Shown: positions 20,449-31,408 of the stretch, piece by piece
Layout of the letters: each line of letters starts with the position of its first letter
Position numbering within the stretch: the stretch's first letter is position 1
NCBI GenBank assembly: GCA_026874595.1
Contig: CM049315.1
Span: 4,956,664-5,020,663 of the forward strand
DNA length: 64,000 nucleotides
Direction: 5' to 3'
Source of the DNA: Sipunculus nudus
Lineage: Eukaryota; Annelida; Sipuncula; Golfingiida; Sipunculidae
Notes under the pieces: generated by a model
Seen by the model: the letters and a program-made list of their open reading frames with translations, nothing else
Told to the model about the DNA's origin: nothing
The model's database searches: none
Position numbers and translations under genes: made by a program

Positions 20449-22716
20449 CACTGTCATTTGATATACTTCATTCTTATCTATCAGACAACTCCACCAACAA
20501 GCCATTATTTCAACCATAAAATATACCGTATTAAAATGTGTACCGCCCATCCTTAAGTACAGACGATCTAGTTATTTGAGTAAGGCTATGCTGTGTTTGA
20601 GGAAACACAAATCACCCATATAGGAATTCAAATAAAAAAAAAATAATTATGAAAATTATCTCCTGGCTTAAATGTCACTGCATGGAATATAAAATTGTTT
20701 TGATATTGACGTCGCTGTATTTTATTGTCCGGAGCCCATTCTGGATTGATAAGTTTTTGTACGGTTGATATTGACCAGGGTCCGTACCAGACGTGCTTGC
20801 ATCGTTCACGAGACGAGAACACCAGGACCTCGGCAGCCAATCGATCGAGTACGAAAACCTTGACCAACCCATGAAGCGAGTGTGATGTTCACCTCGTCTG
20901 TTTTCTCATGCTCCAATGTACACACCACACCGGTGCAAATCTTTAATGGTTTCAGTTACCCTCGAGGGTCTCGTTTTCTGACAGCAATACTTTATTCGTT
21001 TTTGGCGGCATAATTGATTAGTCATTTTTATGTTTCTATTAGGGAGTAACTGGCGGTGTTGTGTTGTGGATCACAGTGCTGTTACAGTGTTCTGCCAGGA
21101 GCTATAACTAGGTAGGCCTGTTTAACAGACAGCGTCTAGATATAAATTCACCCCGTGATAATACGATAACACAATCCTACAACTTATTATAAACCCCGCC
21201 TGGCGCCAAATATATAATTTGGCTGAAATTCCTATTTAGTGGCAGTTAAAGTGATCAAGACTTGGGCTCTTGCTGCGGTATTATTGAGAGCTGGTGCTTA
21301 GAGATTTCACGAAAAGTGACATATAAAGTATAGATACACTGTAATAAAAAAAAAAAAAAACTCTACTGACAAGAGTCCCGGACGCTGGCATCCATGTTAA
21401 TTTTGAGAGAACTTGTATTAATCATCTGCATTCAGGATATAAGTGGGACAGGACTTGTATTACATGTTATTGGCAAAACAGTGGACAGTCTCAAGTTCTT
21501 TCGATGATGATATTTCAAACATTCATTGCTTAACATGGTTTTGATAAGAACCCCACCCAGGGATATTCCACATAATTATTAATTAGTCTTACGATGCATC
21601 ATTTACAAATATGACATACTGATTATTATTCTCTGTTTCCTGTTGAACCAGATCCGCGGCTTGTTGTTTGATCTGTATGGCCTATATACACTAATCAATA
21701 ATGGGGGAGAGTCACGTGACATACATATCCCATATTGCATCACGTGAATGACGACCTTTTTGAATGTTCATATCGAAATATTGTTATCATGTGGCCTATT
21801 TAAAGAACACTTTAAAGTCACATTAAAAGTTTTCTAATGACAGCATATGTCTATTAAGAAATGGAACACTATTGAAAAACGATACGATTTATGTTACAAA
21901 TGAACCAGTTGGTATGTTTTTGTCATTTTAGGTACATAGAGCCTTTCGACTTTGACTGTTAGATTATGTTATTAATCGTGTATGTTATTTTAGCAGAATT
22001 ACTCTAGCACTACTGATCCGACTTTTTGTTGTGTGGGACGTGAATTAGAGAAAATTCTTTTTCAATCCTTGAAGTTTGGTGAAGGTCTGGACAAATTGAT
22101 TAATGATAACCCGTCAACAACAGACCTGGACCGATAATCATTATTTTCAAGATAACCGTTCAATGACTCGTTTGACAGGTGGTGTCCAAATCTTTTTACT
22201 CGTAGCCATTGATAGCAGGGGGCTCTTTCTCCAGCCAAATACCGAACGGCATACATTTTCAGAGAACAAACATTTAATGCCATGGGGTATGTCTTATGTC
22301 TTTCTAGGGTTACCATGGACACTTGTGTTCATGTCTATAATACAGCCATCCGGGTATGCCAATAAAACACATGTTTATATGTCATAGGCAATGAATGTGT
22401 TACAGATGTCAGCTAGGGCCATTATAATTCGTATATCTTCCTCATGCCGGCAGGCCCAGCTCTGCTTTAATACGCCTGTGATTAAAGTATATAAAGTATA
22501 TGAAAATAAGTCTGAGGCCAGGCCGACCCCGGCTAAGACCTTCAGTGTATGTAATTCATCAATGGGCGATTGACGAAACATGTAGCTCTGAACTTGGTTC
22601 ATGCTAAAACGTTTGTCTCTTAACACAGGACGTGAGCGTGTATTTTTAGCCTAATTATATTATTTAATGGTTACTTTGCCACTTGTAATATTTGTTTTAA
22701 ATATATAATATATCTT

Positions 22717-22719
<3 letters not shown>
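20449..22719. other. Spacer, no feature recognised
   Basis: Short ORFs on both strands with no motif. A 13-base match to the SINE body (TGATCCGACTTTT) lies near 22016, too short to call a copy. A 15-base A run is at about 21347. Confidence 0.5.

Positions 22720-22753
<34 letters not shown>
22720..22753. repeat. (TAA)n microsatellite
   Basis: About eleven TAA units. Confidence 0.95.
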
Positions 22754-22755
<2 letters not shown>

Positions 22756-22965
22756 TGATAAGTATATTTCAGCAGCTTGCAGCAAGTTATAGAAAGAACA
22801 GAAATAGCTTGATATCAGGAGATATGATAAAGGTCAAGTACAAATGCATTTGTGAGAGTATTTAATGATATTTAATCGCATTGGCATTTGATAAACTGAT
22901 ACATTTGAATATTCTTTTAAATGCACGGAGCCGCATTTCAACCCAGACCTTGTTTGATTATATGG

Positions 22966-23739
22966 TGTTACAGGTGCCCTTTTATTGTGTGCAGCGGTCT
23001 TACAGATGATTGTTTTATTGTGCACACGGATGTTCCATGTGTTGTTGGCATTTTGTCTGTGTGCCACGCGTAGCTCGTGTTGTAGCGTCCTCGACAGGCC
23101 GGATGTTGCAGGTCGGTTTAATCCGCATTGGTTGAATCCCTAGCTAAGATACATAGCTGTGTTTTAGAGCCAAGAGAGAGGTGAGAAAATATTCCAGCGG
23201 ACACAGAAGCATGTATCTCAGTTTGTGGGACCTATTCCGACAAATACGGCACTTATAGATTTTCTTTAGACTTACTTCTGGATTTTGTGACGAATCTTAT
23301 TTAGTCTTCAGTTTACTTTCTGGATTGTTACAAGAGCTTTACATTGGACTGTTATTCTCCGAAAGAATTTGTGTGAACTGTTCGTCCGGCTTATACATTT
23401 TAAAGGACCTATCGCTGTGAGAGTGGTGGTATCAAGGTACTGTGCACTTTGTTTATTTTACTGTGGGATTGTATTGATTTGTTGTTACACTGCTGTTCTG
23501 CTGTGTAATTGTATTGATTTAGTGTATTGTAATGTTTATTGTTTAAACCAAGAGTTGTTTTAAGAATAAATTATAGTTATTTGTTAACAGAAAAACACTG
23601 ACTTCTTTATCCATTCCCCTAGACATTTCACGCTGCCTAGAGTTATATAATCTAATCTTTTTTCTAATTTTTATATCTCCATTAAAAAAATTTATGTTCA
23701 TCACGCATACGTGATCTGTTGATATTAGGTTCCGTAACG
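22966..23739 (+). mobile_element. Solo LTR, same Ty3/Gypsy family
   Basis: It begins TGTTACAGGTGCCC and ends CCGTAACG, aligning with the LTRs at 15591 and 19620 over the start, the GAGAGGTGA...TTCCAGCGGACACAG region, the AATAAA and the end. It has lost about 100 bases that carry the TATA box in the other LTRs. The four bases ATGG flank it on both sides (22962-22965 and 23740-23743), fitting a Ty3/Gypsy target-site duplication. No internal element sequence follows, so it is a recombination remnant. Confidence 0.85.
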
Positions 23740-25013
23740 ATGGAATCACATAAAGCTACACCTGGCGGGGTCATAAAGGCGGCTGTACTATATTTAGGCC
23801 CAACTGATGTTAACTCTCCGTAAATAACACGAAAAAATGACCGCAAAACACCAATCAGAAAAGGTTTTACAATCTCTCCACGTTCCGTAAGCGTAATAAA
23901 ATTCGCATATGCTCCTAATTTAGCCTCCATTAAAGATAACTTTATGGTTTCACGCATTTCGTGGGATAAAAAACTCCCCACGGGACTGTAACCAATGTGC
24001 ATTTAATGCTCTCTCCCAGTGAATGGCTTGCGGCATTAGATCAATTGGAACCACATGACAACGTTTCCTCACTGTTTCCTCTTTATTTCCCTGACGTGGC
24101 AGCTGCCTTTATTCAAATTTAATGTTAACAGATAAAAATGGACAAAGTCTTTCAAATATGGATCTATTTTGGGCACTAGCCAAAATGTATGGTTATGTTT
24201 TCAAAACACAAGATAAATTGCTTGATTAATTTTAAAGACGTACGGCAAAACTTGCAGCAATTATCAGTTGCGCACGGATGCCAGTTGTAGGTGGAGTTGG
24301 CCGGCCCCTAAACGACCATAGTAGCCCATAATGTGATTCGCTGCCTTGGTCATTTATAATTTCGCGGAGACATTTATTTAGATTATCACGTCCTGTTTGT
24401 TATGAAATGACTCCCATAAAAAATGAAATCGGACCCTTGGGAATAAGAGAACAATGCATTCATCAAGATCGTAAAATGTCCGCCCGTCTACGCAGCTATT
24501 GTAGAAATCGAACCTCTGTTTCCTTGGTTGAACCGCTGTGTTTTGCATTTTAGATTTTGGCATCCTTGAATGTGATATCTGAACTGCTCCTCATTGATTT
24601 TTGTTCTGTAGTTCCTCTGCTCTAACGTCATGACGCAGTGTCCGTCCGACTGTGTGTCTCTCTTAATTTGAAGCATCTTTTCTAGACAATGAATTCACGG
24701 ATTCTCACATAATCCTGCCTAGCTTTTTACATAAGGTACGTCCAGGGGCTTCAATTTAGGGGGATTGGGATATATATCATTGTCAAAAAAAATTAACATA
24801 TAAAATATATTGATAGCTAGAATTATAGACGTTGTTTCCATTTATGAGTTAACTATAAACTATATTTTTAAATCTGGTTTAGAATTTTATCTTTACTGGA
24901 AACATAATACATTATTTTCTAAAACCTTATATCTAATTGTATATCTAATTGTATATCTTATATCTTTTGTCATTAATCAGAAATTTGACACTAAAGGTGT
25001 TTATATATATATA
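23740..25013. other. Spacer with one unassigned minus-strand ORF
   Basis: A 106-codon minus-strand ORF (24002 down to 23682) reads into the solo LTR. I recognise no domain in it, and the part outside the LTR is about 88 codons. It could be chance or a fragment of an unknown repeat. The rest is AT-rich sequence without features. Confidence 0.4.
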
Positions 25014-25064
25014 CTAGCTGATAAACCCGGTAAACCGGGCTTATTACCGGGGTTGGAGAGATAT
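25014..25064 (+). other. GC-rich hairpin after TA tract (CTAGCTGATAAACCCGG)
   Basis: A TA tract leads into CTAGCTGATAAACCCGG and an ACCCGGTAAACCGGG hairpin, with CCGGGG repeated after it. The block resembles the start of short retroelement 5' regions in animals, from memory only. It is not a hammerhead: the core reads CTGATAA instead of CTGATGA and there is no GAAA. Confidence 0.25.
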
Positions 25065-25976
25065 ATTAACTGAGATGCGGAATGTTGGCTCATTTTTATA
25101 CTTAAAGTTAACAGAAAATATAAGTTTTCAGTGGGAAACTGTCTCAATGAGATATGTATAAATATTTTTCCCCATTTATTTGTGGCGCTGTGCTCGTGGC
25201 AAGAAATTCATACCCCGGTATGTTTACCTTGAAGACCTGGTCAGTGATGATATTTACATTGCGAACCGGAATGAGACGCGGGGGCATTCAGATGTTCGAT
25301 GATATTTGACTGGATTCTATTGTTTGACGTATAAAGATTAGGGTGATGTGAGAAACACATGAAAGATTTATTAAATTTACATTGCAAGGAAACTATTCCT
25401 GAAGAAAGAAACAGAAATATGCGGAAGTGGCAGAAGTGGACCCAACGGGACTCCATGCAGAGGGTCCGTATCCCATTTTTAGCCACCGCAACCTTTTTTT
25501 CATCGTATCAGACAAAATTTGAGGCCTGAAATCCCCGCCACCGTTCCACCCCACCCCTGTTCCTGAAATTGGGACGTTGAATTAGGTTTTGTCATTAATC
25601 CTCCTAGGTTGAACGCTTCATTTCATAAAGCGAGAAACATGTGTTTTTCTCTTTAACTGACCACGCTCGTAGGTGAGAGCCTCGTTCAAATGTAAAGCCA
25701 GACATGCTCAAATCCCTCACTATAAGCAAGTGTTATTCATATGAACAATAGCCCATTATAGAGTTTGAGGTTGAGTGACCACGATGCACGCATTCGGGTC
25801 ATTACTCCGTGCAAGTTAGTAAAAACGGAAAAATCACTAAAAATTATTTATTCTCATATCGCCTGTGTCACTGCGGGGACAATAACCTTTAAAATGATGT
25901 ATGGCACAGTATTGTACACAATGCGAATTTAGAGAACATTGCGAACAAACGTGAACCGTATTCCTTTTATAAGTAT
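25065..25976. other. Spacer, no feature recognised
   Basis: No ORF or repeat that can be assigned. Confidence 0.5.
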
Positions 25977-26009
25977 TATATATATATATATATATATAAA
26001 AGTGTGTGT

Positions 26010-26063
<54 letters not shown>
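25977..26063. repeat. Compound (TA)n microsatellite
   Basis: Two TA runs (25977-25998 and 26011-26063) separated by AAAGTGTGTGTTG. Confidence 0.95.
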
Positions 26064-26067
<4 letters not shown>

Positions 26068-26439
26068 CGATTACCCTCCTACGCATGCGAGTCATCCCTC
26101 CATCCGTGAAGATAAATTGACGTCACTGGGCATGTCCACCAATGTTCTGGATAGGAAGCGCCACCTTCATTTTTCACTTTGTACACCACGTGATTTGTTT
26201 TTCCCGTGAATAATCGGATTTTCTTGATGTTTGCATCTGATGCATTCCTTTTAGTAATGGCCACAATAACCCCGCATAGCTTAACAACACTCAGATATCA
26301 TGGGTGGCTTTGCATTTTCTGGTTTCATAAAGTTTAATCATCAAATTCATCATAGTCAGTCAATACGTCCAAGCGTTCGCACTAACAGCAATGTTCTCCT
26401 GATGTGCGACTTTAAATAAAAGTATATTATAAATGATTG

Positions 26440-26580
26440 AATTAATAAAAATGTGATATATTTATGATAACGAATTATCATTAGGTTATATCATATTTAA
26501 TGCAATATTATCATAATATTATATTTTTTATATTATAATATTATGATATATATTATAATATCATTATATCATAAAACGTT
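26440..26580. repeat. AT-rich palindromic tract
   Basis: A string of ATATTAT/ATAATAT and GATATAAT blocks can fold into several hairpins. There is no GC and no coding frame. Confidence 0.6.
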
Positions 26581-27324
26581 TTTATTGATTCCTATTTGAC
26601 CACTTATTTATTGGACCCTTAAAGAGAAAAACACTATGGGAGAGAATCTAACATTTATATAACAAATGTTTCCTCGATTAAAAAAAAACTTTTAAATTGG
26701 CAATTTTGCCACTGAACAACTTTATGACGATTTTTTGCAAGTTATTAGTATATCTTGGATATAATGAAAACCCTTGTGCTCCAAGGAATCGCATGTCACC
26801 GCGGTGTCATGCATTAAATAGTCGCCGAGTGTACCGCCGACGGGCGTCCGGGACTAGAGTCAGATTCCCGATCAAGTGAGACAAGAAATAAATGGTTTCA
26901 TTATACAAGCAAGGCAGGAACATGTCAAGTGCAGGTGAGGTGATAGCCTTGTGTTTGCTATCCCGGTGTCCTCTGCGGCCCGTCGGAGAATTGCTCATCA
27001 TTTAGTGTCCTTCTTTTGACCCGAGAGCCGGAAAAGTCAGCTATAGATTCGCACATTTGTAAATAAAATAACCGCGGCGTGGCGGGACACAGGCGTTTAC
27101 CTGACACCAGACGTGTCAAGCGCTTCATCAGTGATTTTTCAGGCTGACTGGAACAGAAGAGGTGAGGAAAATACCCGGCGGGCTGGGCAAATATCATCGG
27201 AAGCTCCAGAGAAAAGCACAATTAACGAGGTTGTTATACAACGTAACCAGCGCTAATAAAGCTCCCGGTGAATCGAGAATCCGTTTCACACGCTAAAATG
27301 TCAATATGACCCGATTAATTTTTG
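26581..27324. other. Spacer, no feature recognised
   Basis: A GC-richer patch at 26790-27230 has short overlapping ORFs on both strands but no motif or splice pattern I can defend. Confidence 0.4.
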
Positions 27325-27344
27325 CTTCTCTCTCTCTCTCTATC

Positions 27345-27385
<41 letters not shown>
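27325..27385. repeat. (CT)n microsatellite
   Basis: About 30 CT units with two short interruptions. Confidence 0.95.
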
Positions 27386-27387
<2 letters not shown>

Positions 27388-27714
27388 ACCTTGAAACAAA
27401 CATGAAACTCTGACAGAATGCTTACGTTTAGCGTACAATCGTTCTCTTCCAGACATAACATGTTCATTTGCCTAGAAAGCTCAATATGAGACGAATGCAC
27501 CAAATTGTTCGCGTGAAAACCGGCTTTATTTCAGTTATTTCGAGCTCTCTCTCTATCTTTGAACTAAACATATATTGGTTACACTAATCATTTTCTTGTG
27601 AAAGAGCCCTAAGTCCTCTAAAACTGAACAAAGTCTAAGTCATGCCATTGCATGAAACTGGCTGTGATCCCGTGATTATTAACTTGATCATATCGGTCAT
27701 ATTTTTTATACTGT

Positions 27715-28620
27715 CAAAACAAGCCAGCCTGATTAAACGACGGCGGTAATACGTCAGAGTGAGAGAGTATTTCTGGACATTAGGTAAATGTTTTAAAAAC
27801 TAATTGGTCGGGCAAGCCAATCTCAGAAAAAGACGGTGGTGATAGATCACAGTAAGAGAGGGTTCCTGGACATTAGGTAACTGTAAACAATGATGTGGTC
27901 GAGACAAGCCAATCTGAAAAAAAGACGGGGGTAAAAGGTCAGAGTGAGAGAGGATTTCTGGCTATTAGGTAACTGTATTATCAGTGATGTGGTGGAGATA
28001 ACCAAGTGTGAGAAAAAGACGGTGGTGAAAGGTTAGAGTGAGAGAGGATTTTTGGACATTAGGTAACTGAATTAACAATATTGTGGTCGAGACAAGCAAA
28101 TCTGAGAAAAAGACGGTGGTGATAGGTTAGAGTGAGAGAGGATTTCTGGACATTAGGTAACTGTATTAACTGTGATGTGGTCGAGACAAGCCAATCTCAG
28201 AAAAAAGACGGTGGTGATAGTTAGAATGAGAGAGGATTTCTGGACATTAGGTAATTGTATTAACAATGATGTGGTCGAGACAAGCCAATCTGAGAAAAAA
28301 GACGGTGGTGATAGGTAAGATTGAGATAGGATTTCTGGACATTAGGTAATTGTATTAACAATGATGTAGTCGAGACAAGCCAATCTGAGAAAAAGACGGT
28401 GGTGACAGGTCAGAGTGAGAGAGGATTTCTGGACATAAGGTAACTATATTAACGATGATGAGGTCGAGACAAGCCAGCCTGAGAAAAGACGGTGGTGATA
28501 GGTCAAAGTGAGAGAGGATTTTTGGACATTGGGTAACCGTATTAACAGCGATGTGGTCGAGACAAGCCAGCCTGGGAAAAAGACATCAAGGCTGGTCTCG
28601 ACAACTACATCACTGTCCCT
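27715..28620 (+). repeat. ~94-bp tandem satellite, about nine units
   Basis: The unit marker GACGGTGGTGATAGG recurs at about 27739, 27831, 27925, 28017, 28111, 28207, 28302, 28397 and 28489, giving a period of 92-96 bases. Each unit also carries GAGAGAGGATTTCTGGACAT, GGTAACTGTATTAAC and GTGGTCGAGACAAGCC. The array ends with a partial unit in inverse orientation (28586-28614), which makes a terminal hairpin. No long ORF. Confidence 0.85.
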
Positions 28621-29454
28621 TTATATTAAGTAAAGCATTCTTTTTAAAAAGTTATATTGTTCCTATGTCGGTCTCTGCTCATGATGGTCTCAATTTTTAT
28701 AATCCCAGTATATTCATCCAGTTTATAAAAGCAGCGGCAGACCCCTTAAGGAAAGGATGATTCTTTTTTAAACCACGTTTGGAAGTTAAATTAACATATC
28801 ATGGGTAAATGGTGATGACACACGGTTTAAGTGGCTTTTTTGTATTAAAGATACCTTTGAAAAATTACAATAGTAATGATAGCGTGCTATTGTATTTTCT
28901 CATGGTAAGCCTGTAGAATAGGTATCCTTCGAAGAAACACATTCAACGACGCATGGATCTATTTTAATGTCCACACATTCTTCTGTCAGAAGAGCTCTTG
29001 TCTCTCAAAGTCGTGACCCAGACACTCCAACGTTGCACGAACCTGTGTGGTGGCTTAAAGTACTGCGATGATGTGTGCTCTTAGGTCCGACCAATAGTCC
29101 GGCAATTCGATCATTTTGTTCCACAACCGTTGGACTAATAGGCCATCAGATTAGAGGCTCGAGATGCCAAATAGTAACTACGGTTACACACTGGAGTCGT
29201 TTCAGATCCTCTTTGATTTAACCGCTGCTTTGTACATCAAGCTTTTCGGGGTTTCTCTACCAGGGCTGGCAAGGGGGCAAATTTTTTAATCAAACAGATA
29301 AGAGCCGGATGTTGCGGGTTTAAAACCTGAAGTCTGATGCAAAATGCGATACCACGGTCTCATTGGTCCGATTACAATTCTTTGTATTGTACCAGCTCTG
29401 GTTGTGAAACCCGGGGAATTTTGCTATACAAAACAGCGGTGAAAGTGAAGGAGA
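28621..29454. other. Spacer, no feature recognised
   Basis: AT-rich sequence with no ORF above 70 codons. No similarity to the flanking arrays was noticed. Confidence 0.5.
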
Positions 29455-31408
29455 TATAGAACGGCGGCAGTGTATAACCGCTGTGTGAGGAGTGGCGGCA
29501 GTTTATAACCGCTGTGTGAGGAGTGGCGGCAGTGTATAACCGCTGTGTGAGAGGCAGTGTATAACTGCTGTGTGAGAAGTGGCGGCAGTGTATAACCGCT
29601 GTGTGAGGAGTGGGGGAAGTGTATAACTGCTGGGTGAGGAGTGGCGGCAGTGTATAACCGCTGTGTGAGGAGTGGTGGCAGTGTATAACTGCTATGTGAG
29701 GAGTGGCGGCAGTGTATAACCGCTGTGTGAGGAGTGGCGGCAGTGTATAACCGCTGTGTGAGGAGTGGTGGCAGTGTATAACCGCTGTGTGAGGAGTGGC
29801 GGCAGTGAATAACCGCTGTGTGAGGAGTGGCGGCAGTGTATAACTGCTGGGTGAGGAGTGGCGGCAGTGTATAACCGCTTTGTGAGGAGTGGCGGCAGTG
29901 TATAACTCCTGTGTGAGGAGTGGCGGCAGTGTATAACCGCTGTGTGAGGAGTGCCGGCAGTGTATAACTGCTGTGTGAGAAGTGACGGCAGTGTATAACC
30001 GCTGGGTGAGGAGTGGTGGCAGTGTATAACAGCTTGTTGAGGAGTGGCGGCAGTGTATAACCGCTGTGTGAGGAGTGGTGGCAGTGTATAACTGCTGGGT
30101 GAGGAGTGGTGGCAGTGTATAACCGCTATGTGAGGAATGGTGGCGAGTATAACTGCTGGGTGAGGAGTGGTGGCAGTGTATAACCGCTGTGTGAGAGGTG
30201 GTGAAATTGTATAATTGCTGGGTGAGGAGTTGCGGCAGTGTATAACAGCTTGTTGAGGAGTGGCGGCAGTGTATAACCGCTGGGTGAGGAGTGGTGGCAG
30301 TGTATAACTGCCGGGTGAGGAGTGGTGGCAGTGTATAACTGCTGGGTGGGGAATGGTGGCAGTGTATACCTGCCGGGTGAGGAGTGGTGGCAGTGTGGTG
30401 GCAGTGTATAACTGCTGGGTGAGGAGTGGCGGCAGTGTATAACTGCTGGGTGAGGAGTGGCGGCAGTGTATAACAGCTTGTTGAGGAGTGGCGGCAGTGT
30501 ATAACTGCTGGGTGAGGAGTGGCTGCAGTGTATAACTGCTGGGTGAGGAGTGGCGGCAGTGTATAACAGCTTGTTGAGGAGTGGTGGCAGTGTATAACTG
30601 CTGGGTGGGGAGTGGTGGCAGTGTATAACTGCTGGATGAGGAGTGGTGGCAGTGTATAACTGCTGGGTGAGGAGTGGTGGCAGTGTATAACTGCTGGGTG
30701 AGGAGTGGTGGCAATGTATAACTGCTGGGTGAGGAGTGGTGGCAGTGTATAACTGCTGGGTGAGGAGTGGTGGCAGTATATAACTGCTGGGTGAGGAGTG
30801 GTGGCAGTGTATAACTGCTGGGTGAGGAGTGGCGGCAGTGTATAACAGCTAAGTGAGGAGTGGCGGCAGTGTATAACCGCTGTGTGAGGAGTGGTGGCAG
30901 TGTATAACTGCTGGGTGAGGAGTGGTGGCAGTGTATAACCGCTGTGTGAGGAGTGGTGAAATTGTATAATTGCTGGGTGAGGAGTTGCGGCAGTGTATCA
31001 CGGTTTATTGAGGAGTGGCGGCAGTGTATAACCGCTGGGTGAGGAGTGGTGGCAGTGTATAACTGCTGGGTGAGGAGTGGCGGCAGTGTATAACAGCTTG
31101 TTGAGGAGTGGCGGCAGTGTATAACTGCTGGGTGAGGAGTGGTGGCGGTGTATAACTGCTGGGTGAGGAGAGGCGGCATTGTATAACTGCTGTGTGAGGT
31201 GTGGCGGCAGTGTATAATTGCTGTGTGAGGAGTGGCGGAAGTGTATAAATAATGGGCGAGGAGTGCCGGCAGTGTATAACCGCTATTTGAAAAGTGACGA
31301 CAGTGTATAACTGCTGGGTAAAGAGTGGCGGCAGTGTATAATTGCTGGGTGAGGAGTGGCGGCTGTGTTTAACTGCTGGGAGATTAGTGGCGGCAGTGTA
31401 TAACCGCT
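29455..31408 (+). repeat. 31-bp minisatellite, about 63 units
   Basis: The unit is read as GAGGAGTGGCGGCAGTGTAT plus AACCGCTGTGT. Variants differ mainly at CGG/TGG, CCGC/CTGC and TGTG/GGTG. Some units carry the variants ACAGCTTGTTGAGG or GAAATTGTATAATTG. A stretch of several units is duplicated (30192 and 30950 start the same variant series). A minus-strand frame is open for almost 500 codons with a 31-residue period, which only means that the unit has no stop in any minus frame. The right end is cut by a LINE 3' tail. Confidence 0.9.

Noticed and set aside
23682-24002. 106-codon minus-strand ORF
   Set aside because: No recognisable domain. Its 3' part lies in the solo LTR, and the remainder is short enough to be chance.
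27085-27150. CTGATGA on the minus strand near a GACAC/GTGTC hairpin
   Set aside because: The GAAA half of the hammerhead core is replaced by GACA, and the flanks do not pair as stem I.
29692-31179. 495-codon minus-strand ORF with 31-residue repeats
   Set aside because: It is the translation of a 31-base minisatellite read through all three frames in turn. No start context, domain or non-repeat sequence supports a gene.
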